Below are positions 33,245 through 43,548 of a stretch of DNA of 64,000 bases, one piece after another. Positions within the stretch are counted from its first letter, which is position 1; every line of letters starts with the position of its first letter. This stretch comes from Amycolatopsis taiwanensis DSM 45107 (GTDB lineage Bacteria > Actinomycetota > Actinomycetes > Mycobacteriales > Pseudonocardiaceae), in contig NZ_KI912598.1 in assembly GCF_000519205.1 (NCBI RefSeq), positions 324,390 to 388,389 of the forward strand, in the 5' to 3' direction. The notes beneath the pieces are model-generated. The model saw only the letters and a program-made list of their open reading frames with translations, had not been told where the DNA came from and searched no databases. Made by a program: the position numbers and the translations under genes.

Positions 33245-33402
33245 CGCCGGCGTCACCCACTGTTCGTTCGGCTGGGTGCTGCCCGGCGCTGACCAGCGGA
33301 GCTGCGAACGAGGGAGGGATCGTTTCCCGGACGGCGGTCGGGGTGGTGACGGAAATCGCCACCGAGGGCCTGACCGCCGTTCGGGCGGACTAGGGGCGGC
33401 TC

Positions 33403-33408
33403 TACGAT
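33403..33408 (+). promoter_or_regulatory. -10 element of ettA, likely leaderless
   Basis: TACGAT followed by 7 bases and then the ATG; no ribosome site between. This is the arrangement of leaderless actinobacterial genes. Confidence 0.5.
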
Positions 33409-33415
33409 CGACGCC

Positions 33416-35092
33416 ATGGCCGAGTTCATCTACACCATGAAAAAGGTGCGAAAGACCGTCGGGGACAAGGTCATCCTCGACGATGTCAGCACCGCGTTCT
33501 ACCCCGGCGCCAAGATCGGCGTCGTGGGCCCGAACGGGGCCGGCAAGTCCACCGTGCTCAAGATCATGGCCGGGCTCGACCAGCCGAGCAACGGGGAGGC
33601 TTTCCTCCAGCCCGGGGCCTCGGTGGGCATCCTGCAACAGGAGCCGCCGCTCAACGAGGACAAGACGGTGCGCGGCAACGTCGAGGAGGGCCTCGGCGAC
33701 ATCAAGGTGAAGCTCGACCGCTTCAACGAGATCGCTGAGCAGATGGCCACCGACTACAGCGATGAGCTGATGGACGAGATGGGCCGTCTCCAGGAGGAAC
33801 TCGATCACGCCGACGCCTGGGAGCTGGACTCGCAGCTGGAGCAGGCGATGGACGCGCTGCGCTGCCCGCCGCCCGACGAGCCGGTCACGCATCTGTCCGG
33901 TGGCGAGCGGCGCCGCGTGGCGTTGTGCAAGCTCCTGCTGTCCAAGCCCGACCTGCTGCTGCTGGACGAGCCCACCAACCACCTTGACGCCGAGAGTGTG
34001 TTGTGGCTGGAGCAGTTCCTGGCGAGCTACCCGGGCGCGGTCCTCGCGGTGACTCACGACCGGTACTTCCTCGACAACGTCGCCCAGTGGATCATGGAGC
34101 TGGACCGTGGGCGGGTTGTCGGATACGAGGGCAACTACTCGACCTACCTGGAGAAGAAGCAGGAACGGTTGGAGGTGCAGGGCAAGAAGGACGCGAAGCT
34201 CGCTAAGCGGCTGAAGACCGAACTCGAGTGGGTGCGGGCGGGTGCCAAGGCCCGTCAGACGAAGTCCCGTGCCCGGCTCGACCGCTACGAGGAGATGGCG
34301 GCGGAGGCCGAGAAGACCCGCAAGCTCGACTTCGAGGAGATCCAGATCCCGCCGGGGCCCCGGTTGGGCAACGTGGTGGTCGAGGTCGAGCATCTGCGCA
34401 AGGGGTTCGACGACCGGTTGCTGATCGACGACCTGTCGTTCACCCTGCCGCGCAACGGCATCGTCGGCGTGATCGGTCCCAACGGCGTCGGCAAGACGAC
34501 CCTTTTCAAGACGATCGTCGGCCTGGAGACGCCCGATTCCGGCGAGGTCAAGGTCGGCGACACGGTCAAGCTGTCCTATGTGGACCAGAACCGGGCGGGT
34601 ATCGATCCGGACCGCACGGTGTGGGAGGTCGTGTCGGACAAACTCGACTACATCCACGTCGGGCAGACGGAGATGCCGTCGAGGGCCTACGTCAGTGCGT
34701 TCGGCTTCAAGGGGCCGGACCAGCAGAAGCCGGCCGGGGTGCTCTCCGGTGGCGAGCGGAACCGGCTCAACCTGGCCCTGACCCTGAAACAGGGCGGAAA
34801 CCTGATCCTGCTGGACGAGCCGACCAACGACCTGGACGTGGAGACTCTGGGCTCGCTGGAGAACGCACTGGAGCAGTTCCCGGGCTGCGCGGTGGTCATC
34901 TCGCACGACCGGTGGTTCCTGGACCGGGTGGCCACCCACATCCTCGCCTGGGAGGGCACCGACGAGAACCCGGCGAAGTGGTTCTGGTTCGAGGGCAACT
35001 TCGAAGGCTACGAGAAGAACAAGATCGAACGTTTGGGAGCGGAGGCGGCCCGGCCACACCGGGTGACTCACCGGAAGTTGACCCGCGACTAA
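33416..35092 (+). CDS. ettA: ABC-F protein, energy-dependent translational throttle EttA
   Basis: 558 residues without transmembrane segments. Two ABC ATPase domains: Walker A G-P-N-G-A-G-K-S-T and G-P-N-G-V-G-K-T-T, signatures L-S-G-G-E-R-R-R-V-A-L and L-S-G-G-E-R-N-R-L-N-L, Walker B L-L-L-L-D-E-P-T-N-H-L and L-I-L-L-D-E-P-T-N-D-L. The linker contains E-E-I-Q-I-P-x-G-P-R-L-G. EttA binds the ribosomal E site and gates the first peptide bond according to ATP/ADP. Gene order ssb-like, ettA, gdh is conserved in mycobacteria. Confidence 0.96.
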   Translation: MAEFIYTMKKVRKTVGDKVILDDVSTAFYPGAKIGVVGPNGAGKSTVLKIMAGLDQPSNGEAFLQPGASVGILQQEPPLNEDKTVRGNVEEGLGDIKVKLDRFNEIAEQMATDYSDELMDEMGRLQEELDHADAWELDSQLEQAMDALRCPPPDEPVTHLSGGERRRVALCKLLLSKPDLLLLDEPTNHLDAESVLWLEQFLASYPGAVLAVTHDRYFLDNVAQWIMELDRGRVVGYEGNYSTYLEKKQERLEVQGKKDAKLAKRLKTELEWVRAGAKARQTKSRARLDRYEEMAAEAEKTRKLDFEEIQIPPGPRLGNVVVEVEHLRKGFDDRLLIDDLSFTLPRNGIVGVIGPNGVGKTTLFKTIVGLETPDSGEVKVGDTVKLSYVDQNRAGIDPDRTVWEVVSDKLDYIHVGQTEMPSRAYVSAFGFKGPDQQKPAGVLSGGERNRLNLALTLKQGGNLILLDEPTNDLDVETLGSLENALEQFPGCAVVISHDRWFLDRVATHILAWEGTDENPAKWFWFEGNFEGYEKNKIERLGAEAARPHRVTHRKLTRD

Positions 35093-35145
35093 CCTCGCCC
35101 GACCGCAGTGGGAGTCGACCGAGCCGACCTGAACCGGAGTCCGGA

Positions 35146-37605
35146 GTGGTAGCCACCAAGCACACCCGACCGCAGCCACTCGCGCGCCGTGCCGGCCGGT
35201 GGTCCGCGGGCGAACCGCATGCCCTTGATCGGATGCTTGCCGAGGCCGCGGCTGTCGACCTGCGTGCGCCGGAGCTCGCCTTGGTCCTCGGCGAGCGTGC
35301 GTCTGCGCTGGCCGAGGACGCCGGGGCGGCCGAGCTGTGGGTGCGGGCGGAGAGCCTGGTGGTGACGGCCCGGGTCCGCACCGGGCTCCGTGCCATGACC
35401 GTGGCCCGCGCGGTGGCCGCGCTGCGGGCCGCGGAGGACCTTGGCGACGATGTGCTCGCCGCGGGGCTGCGGACGGACCTGGCCATATGCGCACGCAGCG
35501 TGGGGGTTCCCCTGACCGGCCTTGCCGCGCTGCGGCAGGCGCTGGACGTGCCGGGCTGTTCCGGCGCAGCCAGGGCCGCGGTGCTCTGCCATCTGGTCGG
35601 CTGCCTGTTCCAGTTCGGCCGGAAGCCGGACCTGGACCGGATGCTGACCGAAGCGGACCGCTTGTGCAGTGCGGACGACGGACTCGATGACGACGGCAAG
35701 TTGCTAGCCCGTGCGCTGGTGCGCGTCGCGGTGTCGGCACATCGACGTCGGCATGGCGACGTGATGGGTGCCGCCGACGCGGCTCGCACCGGGCTGGGTT
35801 TCCTGGAACAACTTGAAGATCCGCAGGCGGACGGGGGCGTGGCTCGGGTACGGCTGGTGCTCCAGCTGGTGTGCTCGCTGCTCGACCGTGGCGACACCCG
35901 CAACGCGCTGGAGATCGCACAACCGGTGCTGGACGAGGCGGTACGCGCGGCCTCGGTCGCGCCCGCGGGCTGGCTCCGGCTGGCCGTCGCCACCCGCATC
36001 CTGCTCCCCTCGGGCGCGGCGGAGGCCGCTGCCGCGGTGCTCCGGGAAGGCGTCCGGAGCACGGAACGTCACGAACTGCACGCGATCACCGCCCAACTCT
36101 GGTCGGAGCTCGCGCACGTCGAGGAGCGCCTCGGCCGGTCGGCCGAGGCGATCGAATGCCTGCATCAGGCGCGGGCCGAGGAGCACCTTCACGCCCGTGC
36201 CCGTAGGCAGGCGGTGAGCCTGCTGTCCGGGGAGTTCGGTAACGGCGATCATGCCGCGGTCGACCTGGATGACGTGCTCGGTTGCGCTCCGTCCGCGGCC
36301 GGCGCTGCCCGCCCCGCGCCGCCCGAAGCGGTGGCCGAGCAGCGAGAGCCTGAGCAGTCGGCTCCCTCCAGAACGGTCGAGTCGCCGGCCGCGGCAGCGC
36401 CGCCGGCCGTCCGCCAGCGCGTCGCCACGGAACCGGCGAAGGGAGAACGAGCGGTCGAAAAGCCGGCGGTCGCGCAGCGCGAGACCGCACAGGTGGCGAC
36501 CAGGTGGCCCGCCGAGGAGCGCGCGGCCGAGCCTTCTGCGGAGCGGCGGCCGTCTGCGCACCAGCGCCCGGTGGAGCGGACGGTGGGCGAAGCCGAGCCG
36601 TCGACGCCATCGGTGGCGAGGTTCAAGGTGGCTCCGGTGGTCGCGCTGCGGCCGGAGGCCGACCACGAGCAGCGCAAGACCGTGGCCCCACTCAAACCGG
36701 TGAAGCGCCCAGCCGTTGAACCGCCGGTGCCTGCGCCGGCCGACCAACCGCGCGTGCCTCTCGGCTTCGAGGCTCTGATCCGACCACAAGCCGAGACTCC
36801 GGGGGATGCCGCCGAAACCCCTGCGCCGAGGCGGGCCCGCGAGGAGTCCGCAGCGAAACCGACCACGCGCCACGACTCCGAGCACGGCTCGGTGGCGGCC
36901 CGGTCGGTGCTGGACAGGTTGGGCATCAGTGCGGGCGGAGGCGGTCGTCGCCGCGCCGAGCCGGATGACCCCCCGTCGTCGACATCCGATGCCCCCACGA
37001 AATCCGCCGAAGCACCAGCGGAGGAGCCCCGCGCGAGCGCGGATTCCGCTTCGCCCGAGGCATCCGCAACTGGCAACTCCGCCCCGGCGGAGGAACGCCG
37101 GGAGCTGGCTGTCGAGCCGCCCGCGCCTGAGCAGCAAGCCCCGGCCGCTGCCGTGCCGGAGCCGGCACCAGCGGAAGCGGAAGCGGAGACGAAGGTCAGC
37201 ATGCCGGTGGTGAACCCGAACTGGCTGCCGCGGTTGAAGCTGCCCCCGTCCCTCGCCCCGTTCGACGAGCTGCCGGCGGACGACAAGGCAGCGGACGACA
37301 AGCCGCCTTCGACATCGGAAACTCCCTTCACCAATGCGCCGGTCATCGAGCACGCCGGGCTCGGCGACCCGTTCCCCGCCGACCGTTCCGGCGCCCCGCC
37401 GCTCGATGACGACCTGCCGCCCGACGCGGGGCTCGCCGATCTGCTCGCCCGGGCATTGGCCGAGCATCAGGCCGGTACGGCCAGCGCGGCCGCTTTGGTC
37501 AAACGGTTCGGCGGCCAGAGCGACAGTGAGGCCCGTACAGTCAACGGGCATAGCCACCACAACGGGGAAACGCCACCCAACGGCCGCCATCGAAACGGCG
37601 CCTGA
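35146..37605 (+). CDS. 819-residue hypothetical protein: helical-repeat N terminus, long disordered middle
   Basis: The start is uncertain; the GTG at 35146 is 53 bp after ettA with CCGGAG upstream. Residues ~1-350 are Ala/Leu-rich paired helices (for example L-A-L-V-L-G-E-R-A-S-A-L-A and S-A-E-A-I-E-C-L-H-Q-A-R-A-E), consistent with TPR-like repeats. Residues ~370-690 are Pro/Ala/Glu/Arg-rich low complexity. Near the C terminus, N-P-N-W-L-P-R-L-K-L-P-P-S-L-A-P-F and D-A-G-L-A-D-L-L-A-R-A-L-A-E-H look conserved. No catalytic motif or signal peptide. Sitting between ettA and gdh, absent from the mycobacterial order, it is probably a scaffolding or regulatory protein. Confidence 0.75.
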   Translation: MVATKHTRPQPLARRAGRWSAGEPHALDRMLAEAAAVDLRAPELALVLGERASALAEDAGAAELWVRAESLVVTARVRTGLRAMTVARAVAALRAAEDLGDDVLAAGLRTDLAICARSVGVPLTGLAALRQALDVPGCSGAARAAVLCHLVGCLFQFGRKPDLDRMLTEADRLCSADDGLDDDGKLLARALVRVAVSAHRRRHGDVMGAADAARTGLGFLEQLEDPQADGGVARVRLVLQLVCSLLDRGDTRNALEIAQPVLDEAVRAASVAPAGWLRLAVATRILLPSGAAEAAAAVLREGVRSTERHELHAITAQLWSELAHVEERLGRSAEAIECLHQARAEEHLHARARRQAVSLLSGEFGNGDHAAVDLDDVLGCAPSAAGAARPAPPEAVAEQREPEQSAPSRTVESPAAAAPPAVRQRVATEPAKGERAVEKPAVAQRETAQVATRWPAEERAAEPSAERRPSAHQRPVERTVGEAEPSTPSVARFKVAPVVALRPEADHEQRKTVAPLKPVKRPAVEPPVPAPADQPRVPLGFEALIRPQAETPGDAAETPAPRRAREESAAKPTTRHDSEHGSVAARSVLDRLGISAGGGGRRRAEPDDPPSSTSDAPTKSAEAPAEEPRASADSASPEASATGNSAPAEERRELAVEPPAPEQQAPAAAVPEPAPAEAEAETKVSMPVVNPNWLPRLKLPPSLAPFDELPADDKAADDKPPSTSETPFTNAPVIEHAGLGDPFPADRSGAPPLDDDLPPDAGLADLLARALAEHQAGTASAAALVKRFGGQSDSEARTVNGHSHHNGETPPNGRHRNGA

Positions 37606-38113
37606 CCCGGCTGGGAGCCACCGGCTCCGCCGGCTGTGCGCCGGAACGGACACGCCGTAGCGAGCCGCGGGGCGGATCAACATGGCGCCTCCAGCCTCAA
37701 CCCTCGGCAATCGCGAAACCACCGAGCGCTGTCCCTGTCCCGTGTCTTGCGGGCTCCGCCTTCACGCCCCCGACCGGCCCTCAGACCCCGCTATCGGCGC
37801 GGCGGGATGTCCTCGTCGCGGACCTGACTCGATTCCTTGTGCAACGCCCCATCGACACGATCAAGGAGTCTCGGGGGCTTGCCCCAGTCCGGGCGTGGGG
37901 CGGAGCCCCCACAGGACAGGGGCGCGCGCAACTCACGTAGGCGCGCATGGCTGTGCTTCGTGACGGTCTCCGGGGCGGTGCGGAGCGGCTCCCGATCGGC
38001 TTCACGGCGTATTTGCAGGTGGCCCACTTTTGGTGGCGTCCAAGCTTTCTCCGGCGGCGGAGGCTCTAGGGTGAGGCTGTTCGGCCTAACCGTGCGCAAT
38101 GGAGCTGCCTCAA
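37606..38113. other. Gap before gdh; carries repeat copies, no gene
   Basis: 508 bp. It contains a degraded family-1 repeat (37749-37790) and a better inverted copy (37872-37911). No ORF with convincing signals. The gdh promoter should lie in the last 150 bp. Confidence 0.5.
37872..37911 (-). repeat. Intergenic palindromic repeat, family 1, copy D (reverse orientation)
   Basis: Read on the minus strand: GTGGGGGCTCCGCCCC, CCCGGACT, then GGGGCAAGCCCCC (37873-37885 on the plus strand). Same layout as copies A and B. Confidence 0.65.
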
Positions 38114-41100
38114 ATGACGTCGACAGGAATCTCGTCCAATCTCGGTGCAGGTTTGTCGGAAAGCCGGCTCGAACCGGCGAGCCCGGAGCAGCGCCGGGAT
38201 GAGCTGATCGAGGGCGCGGCAGAGCAAGCGCCGGACATCGTGGACCTGATTCGCTTGTACTACCGGCACATCCCGGCGGACGAGGTGGTCGGGGACGACC
38301 CGGCCGACCTGGTCGGGGCGGTGCGCTCCCATCTGGAGTTCGCTGCCGAGCGCGTGCTGGGCAGGCCGGCGGTGCGCCTGCTCAACCCGACCGTCGCCGA
38401 GGACGGCTGGACCCGCGACGCCACGGTCGTCCAGATCGTCACCGACGACATGCCGTACCTGGTCGACTCGGTCACCGCGCAACTGGCTCGCCACGGGGCC
38501 CAGGTGCAGCGCATGGTGCACCCGATCGTCGTGGTGAGCCGCGATATCACCGGCAAGCTGCTGGAGGTCCACCCGACCGCGGACGCGGCCGATCCGCCGG
38601 AGGGCGCGGCCGTCGAATCGTGGATGTACGCCGAGCTCGACCTGGTCTCCGACTCGCAGCGGGTGCGGGAGCTGGACGCCCACCTGACCTCCGTGCTGGC
38701 CGATGTCCGCGAGGTCGTCGAGGACGCCGACAAGATGGTGCAGGCGGCGCTCGACCTGGCCCTGAAACTGGACGAGGCCCCGCCGCTGTTCCCGGCGACC
38801 GAGATGTCCGAGGCCGCGGAGTTGTTGCGTTGGCTGGCCCGGGGCAACTTCACATTTCTCGGCTACCGCCAGTCGGAGGTCGTTCACGAACCCGGTCGCT
38901 CGCAGGGGACGGACCACCGCGACGACTCGGCCGCCGGCGGGCCGGCCCTGCGTGCGGTCCTGGCGTCGGGGCTCGGCGTGCTCCGGGAGGACAACGCCGC
39001 GGCGCGCAGTCTCACCACTGGTCTGGACACCGGCGCCGGGGTGGCCGCGCCGGACCTGCTGGTGCTGACACCGGCCAGCGCACCCTCAACGGTTTTCCGG
39101 CCGGCCTATCCCTACTACGTCGGCGTGAAGACGTTCGATCCGAGCGGGAACGTCACCGGAGAACACCGCTTCCTGGGCATGTTCACCACCAGCGCGTTGC
39201 ACGAGGACGTGCTGGACATGCCGGTGGTGCGCCGCAAGGCCCGCGAAGTGATCCACCGCGCCGGATTCCCCATGGAGTCCTTCTCCGGTCAGCGGATGCT
39301 GGAGGTGTTGCAGAACTGGCCGCGTGCCGACCTGCTCTCCGCCGATGAGGATTCCTTGTACAGCACGGCGATCGGCGCGATCACCCTGTCCGATCGCCGG
39401 CGGCTGCGGTTGTTCCTGCGCCGCGATCATTACGGCCGCTTCTTTTCCTGCCTGGTCTTCCTGCCGCGTGATCGCTACACGACGCGCTCGCGCCTCGCGA
39501 TGCAGGAAGTGCTGCTCGCCGAGTTGCACGGCACGCACCTGGAGTACGGCACCCATGTCGGGGAGAACCTCCTGGCACAGGTGCATTTCATCGTGCACAC
39601 GGACCCCGCCGAGGAGCTGGTGCCCGACACCCTGCACATCCAGGAGCGGCTGAACGAGGCCGTGCGGGGCTGGGACGATTCCATGGTCGAGGCCATCCTG
39701 GCCGAGCGGCGGGAGCGCGCGGGCGGGGGCCCGCGGGCCGCCAGGCCGCATGGCGAGGAGTCGGCGACGGAACTGGGACAGCGCTACGCGAGCGCGTTTC
39801 CCGAGTCGTACAAGGAGGATTTCTCCGCGGTCGACGCGCTGGCCGACCTGCGGCAGCTGGAAGCCCTCTCCGGCGACCGGGATCTGGCGATGTCGTTCTA
39901 CGTGCCGGCCGACGCCGAACCGGGGGAGCGGCGGTTCAAGCTGTACCTGCTGGGCGAGGGCGTGACGCTGTCGGCGGTGCTGCCGGTGCTGCAGCGGATG
40001 GGTGTCGAGGTCGTCGACGAGCGGCCGTACGAGCTGCGCCGTGAAGACGGCGCCAAATTCTGGATCTACGACTTCGGCCTGCGAATCCCGCTGGAGGACC
40101 TGTCGGTGCGCTCGCCGGAGGACGCACAGGATCTGCGCGTCCGGTTCCAGGACGCGTTCGCCGCGGCCTGGTTGGGCGACTGTGAGGTCGACTCGTTCAA
40201 CGCGCTGGTGTTGCGGGCCGGGCTCACCTGGCGGCAGGCGGCGGTGTTGCGGGCCTACTCCCGCTACCTGCGGCAGGCGCGGACGCCGTATTCGCAGGAG
40301 TACATCCAGAAGGCGGTGCTCGCGCACACCGACATCGCGACGGCGCTGGTGCGCCTGTTCGAGCACCGGTTCGACCCGGCCGCCGGCCCGGACCGCGACG
40401 AGCGGACCGATGCGATGGCCGCCGAGATCTCCACGATGATCGACGCGGTCACCAGCCTGGACGAGGACCGCATCCTGCGCCGGCTGTTGGAGGTCATCGG
40501 CGCCACGCTGCGCACGAACTACCGGGTCACCGACCCGGACGGGAACCCGCGGCCGTACCTGGCGGTCAAGCTGGACCCGCACCGGGTACCGGACCTGCCC
40601 GAGCCCCGCCCGCGGTTCGAGGTCTTCGTGTACTCCCCGCGGGTCGAAGGGGTGCACCTGCGCTTCGGTTCGGTGGCGCGCGGCGGGTTGCGGTGGTCGG
40701 ATCGCCGGGAAGACTTCCGAACCGAGATCCTGGGCCTGGTCAAGGCGCAGGCGGTGAAGAACGCGGTGATCGTGCCGGTCGGCGCGAAGGGCGGGTTCGT
40801 GGTGAAACGCCCGCCCGCCCCGACCGGCGACCCGGGGGTGGACCGGGAGGCGCAGCAGAAGGAGGGGATCGCCTGCTACCGCATGTTCATCTCCGGTCTG
40901 CTGGACCTCACCGACAACCTCGTCGAGGGCAGGACCGTTCCGGCCAGGGACGTGGTCCGCTACGACGGCGATGACACCTACCTCGTGGTCGCCGCGGACA
41001 AGGGCACGGCGACCTTCTCCGACATCGCCAACGAGGTCTCCGCGGACTACGGGTTCTGGCTCGGTGACGCGTTCGCGTCCGGTGGTTCCGCCGGGTATGA

Positions 41101-43117
41101 CCACAAGGCCATGGGCATCACCGCGCGTGGCGCGTGGGAGAGCGTGAAGCGGCATTTCCGTGAGCTGGGCGTGGACACCCAGAGCGAGTCCTTCACGGTG
41201 GTCGGCATCGGGGACATGGCCGGCGACGTGTTCGGGAACGGCATGCTGCTGTCCGAGCACATCCGCCTGGTGGCCGCGTTCAACCACATGCACGTCTTCC
41301 TCGACCCCGACCCGGACCCCAAGTCCTCCTTCGCCGAGCGCAAGCGGCTGTTCGAGCTGCCCCGCTCGTCCTGGGACGACTACAACCGCTCGCTGATCAG
41401 CGAGGGCGGTGGGGTCTACCCGCGAGTCGCCAAGACCATCCCGATCACGCCGCAGGTGCGCCGCGCGCTCGGGCTGCCCGAGACGATCACCAAGCTGGCC
41501 CCCGCCGAGCTGATCCGCGCGATCCTGCTGGCGCCGGTCGATCTGCTGTGGAACGGCGGGATCGGCACCTACGTGAAGTCCCAGGCGGAAAGCCACGCCG
41601 ACGCGGGTGACAAGGCCAACGACGCGGTGCGGGTGAACGGCAGGGACCTGCGGGTCAAGGTCGTCGGTGAGGGCGGCAACCTCGGGCTCACCCAACTCGG
41701 CCGCATCGAGTTCGCCCACACCGGCGGCAAGATCAACACCGACGCCCTGGACAACTCGGCCGGGGTGGACTGCTCCGACCACGAGGTCAACATCAAGATC
41801 CTGCTCGACCATCTGGTGACCACCGGCCAGCTGGAGCACGACCTGCGCAACCGCCTGCTGCTCGAGATGACCGACGAGGTGTCGCGCCTCGTCCTTGCCG
41901 ACAACTACCGGCAGAACGCCGTCCTGGGCGTCAGCCGGGCACACGCCGCCGCGATGGTGTCGGTGCACGCGCGGCTCGTGGACGCACTGGAGCGGGCCGG
42001 GGCGCTGGATCGTGAGCTGGAGGCGCTGCCGAGCGCGTTGCGGTTCGGCGAGTTGGAAAAGGAAGGCGGACGGCTCTCCTCACCCGAGCTCGCCACTCTG
42101 CTCGCGCACGTCAAGCTCGAGCTGAAGGACGAGCTGCTGGCCAGCGAGCTGCCCGATGCCGAGGCGTTCGCCCACCGCCTGCCCGAGTACTTCCCGGAGC
42201 CGTTGCGGGAGCGTTTCTCGGGACAGATCGGCGAACACCCGCTGCGCCGGCAGATCATCACCACCCTGCTGGTCAACGAGGTCGTGGACGGCGCGGGCCT
42301 CACCTACGCCTTCCGGCTGGCCGAGGAAATGAACGCGACCGCGACCGACGCCGTGCGCGCGTACACCGTGGTCACCCGCGTGTTCAACCTCGGCTCGTTG
42401 TGGTCGGCGATCGACGAACTGGACAACGTCGTGCCCGTCGAGGTCGCCTACGAGATGCTGCTGGAGTCGCGGCGCCTGCTCGACCGGGCCGCCCGCTGGT
42501 TCCTCGCCAACCGGCCGCAGCCGCTGGCCGTCAGCGCCGAGATCACCCGGTTCGAGGAGAACGTCGCCTCGCTCGCGCCGCGTGTGCCCGAACTGTTGCG
42601 CGGGCGCGAGGCCGAGGCCGTGCGCAACCGGATCGACGAGCTCACCGCGCAGGGGGTTCCCGAGGAGCTCGCGACACGAATCGCGACCCTGCTGTACGTG
42701 TACTGCCTGCTGGATGCCACGGAGGTGGCCGAACTCGCCGAGCGTGAGGCCGGGCTGGAGGCCGAACGAACCCCGCTGGAAACCGCGCAGCTGTACTTCG
42801 CGATGGCCGCGCACCTCGACGCGGATCGGCTCCTCACCGCGATCAGCGGGCTGGAACGCGGTAACCGCTGGCACGCGCTGGCCAGGCTCTCCCTGCGCGA
42901 CGATGTCTACGCCTCGATTCGCGGGATCACCCTGGACGCGCTGCGACACAGCGATTCCGGCGACAGCGTGGACGAGAAGATCGCGCAGTGGGAGAAGACG
43001 AACGCGTCCCGCCTGGCGCGGGCCAGGGTCGCGCTCGACGAGATCAACCGGTTGGGCCGGCTGGATTTGGCGGCGCTTTCGGTGGCGGCGCGACAGTTGC
43101 GAAGCACGGTGCAGTGA
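38114..43117 (+). CDS. gdh: NAD-specific glutamate dehydrogenase, 180-kDa class
   Basis: Oxidatively deaminates glutamate to 2-oxoglutarate with NAD+. 1667 residues from the ATG preceded by GGAG; an ATG 15 bp upstream would add five. The large class has a ~700-residue regulatory N terminus (ACT-like), a central catalytic domain with R-G-G-L-R-W-S-D-R-R-E-D-F-R-T-E-I and G-A-K-G-G-F-V-V-K (substrate Lys), a nucleotide-binding part with G-I-G-D-M-A-G-D-V-F-G-N-G-M and G-E-G-G-N-L-G-L-T-Q, and a C-terminal helical domain. In mycobacteria its counterpart is inhibited by unphosphorylated GarA. Translationally coupled to the next gene (TGATG). Confidence 0.97.
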   Translation: MTSTGISSNLGAGLSESRLEPASPEQRRDELIEGAAEQAPDIVDLIRLYYRHIPADEVVGDDPADLVGAVRSHLEFAAERVLGRPAVRLLNPTVAEDGWTRDATVVQIVTDDMPYLVDSVTAQLARHGAQVQRMVHPIVVVSRDITGKLLEVHPTADAADPPEGAAVESWMYAELDLVSDSQRVRELDAHLTSVLADVREVVEDADKMVQAALDLALKLDEAPPLFPATEMSEAAELLRWLARGNFTFLGYRQSEVVHEPGRSQGTDHRDDSAAGGPALRAVLASGLGVLREDNAAARSLTTGLDTGAGVAAPDLLVLTPASAPSTVFRPAYPYYVGVKTFDPSGNVTGEHRFLGMFTTSALHEDVLDMPVVRRKAREVIHRAGFPMESFSGQRMLEVLQNWPRADLLSADEDSLYSTAIGAITLSDRRRLRLFLRRDHYGRFFSCLVFLPRDRYTTRSRLAMQEVLLAELHGTHLEYGTHVGENLLAQVHFIVHTDPAEELVPDTLHIQERLNEAVRGWDDSMVEAILAERRERAGGGPRAARPHGEESATELGQRYASAFPESYKEDFSAVDALADLRQLEALSGDRDLAMSFYVPADAEPGERRFKLYLLGEGVTLSAVLPVLQRMGVEVVDERPYELRREDGAKFWIYDFGLRIPLEDLSVRSPEDAQDLRVRFQDAFAAAWLGDCEVDSFNALVLRAGLTWRQAAVLRAYSRYLRQARTPYSQEYIQKAVLAHTDIATALVRLFEHRFDPAAGPDRDERTDAMAAEISTMIDAVTSLDEDRILRRLLEVIGATLRTNYRVTDPDGNPRPYLAVKLDPHRVPDLPEPRPRFEVFVYSPRVEGVHLRFGSVARGGLRWSDRREDFRTEILGLVKAQAVKNAVIVPVGAKGGFVVKRPPAPTGDPGVDREAQQKEGIACYRMFISGLLDLTDNLVEGRTVPARDVVRYDGDDTYLVVAADKGTATFSDIANEVSADYGFWLGDAFASGGSAGYDHKAMGITARGAWESVKRHFRELGVDTQSESFTVVGIGDMAGDVFGNGMLLSEHIRLVAAFNHMHVFLDPDPDPKSSFAERKRLFELPRSSWDDYNRSLISEGGGVYPRVAKTIPITPQVRRALGLPETITKLAPAELIRAILLAPVDLLWNGGIGTYVKSQAESHADAGDKANDAVRVNGRDLRVKVVGEGGNLGLTQLGRIEFAHTGGKINTDALDNSAGVDCSDHEVNIKILLDHLVTTGQLEHDLRNRLLLEMTDEVSRLVLADNYRQNAVLGVSRAHAAAMVSVHARLVDALERAGALDRELEALPSALRFGELEKEGGRLSSPELATLLAHVKLELKDELLASELPDAEAFAHRLPEYFPEPLRERFSGQIGEHPLRRQIITTLLVNEVVDGAGLTYAFRLAEEMNATATDAVRAYTVVTRVFNLGSLWSAIDELDNVVPVEVAYEMLLESRRLLDRAARWFLANRPQPLAVSAEITRFEENVASLAPRVPELLRGREAEAVRNRIDELTAQGVPEELATRIATLLYVYCLLDATEVAELAEREAGLEAERTPLETAQLYFAMAAHLDADRLLTAISGLERGNRWHALARLSLRDDVYASIRGITLDALRHSDSGDSVDEKIAQWEKTNASRLARARVALDEINRLGRLDLAALSVAARQLRSTVQ

Positions 43118-43548
43118 TGGGGTGTGTCGCGATGGTGCGCCCGCGGTGGTCCGACATGGACGCCTTCGGGCACGTCAACCACGCCAGCATGGTGACGCTT
43201 CTCGAAGAGGCGCGGGTGCCGGTGTTGTTCGCCGAGGCGAACAAGGCCGGGCTGGCCGGTTTCGCGAAGGGCATGGTCGTGGCGAAGCTGTCCGTGGACT
43301 ACCGCGCGCCGGTGGTCGCGGACGGCGCGCACATCCGCGTGGAGGTGAGCCTGCGGCAGCTGAAGTTCGCCTCGCTCACCCTTGGCTACAACGTCCACAA
43401 TGGAGCTTCGGCGGCGGACGAGGTGGCGGTCACCGCGGAGACCGTGCTGGCGCCCTACGACACTCAGACCCGTCGCCCGCGCCGGCTGACCGACTCCGAG
43501 CGCGCCTTCCTGTTGGAAAGGCTGGGCCCAGTGGAGACAGTCCGATGA
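43117..43548 (+). CDS. Acyl-CoA thioesterase, 4HBT hotdog fold
   Basis: 143 residues, starting on the A of the gdh stop (TGATG). 'P-R-W-S-D-M-D-A-F-G-H-V-N-H-A-S' is the 4-hydroxybenzoyl-CoA thioesterase-type active-site helix, with Asp and His in the usual places. Similar to the Rv2475c-type gene after gdh in M. tuberculosis. It probably hydrolyses an acyl-CoA; the chain length is unknown. Its stop overlaps the next start (ATGA). Confidence 0.88.
   Translation: MGCVAMVRPRWSDMDAFGHVNHASMVTLLEEARVPVLFAEANKAGLAGFAKGMVVAKLSVDYRAPVVADGAHIRVEVSLRQLKFASLTLGYNVHNGASAADEVAVTAETVLAPYDTQTRRPRRLTDSERAFLLERLGPVETVR

Noticed and set aside
32732..41968. Very long open frames on the minus strand (1062 codons at 32732-35920, 960 codons at 39086-41968)
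   Set aside because: They mirror ettA and gdh, have no ribosome sites, and their composition (runs of Arg, His, Val, Gln) is that of antisense frames in GC-rich DNA.
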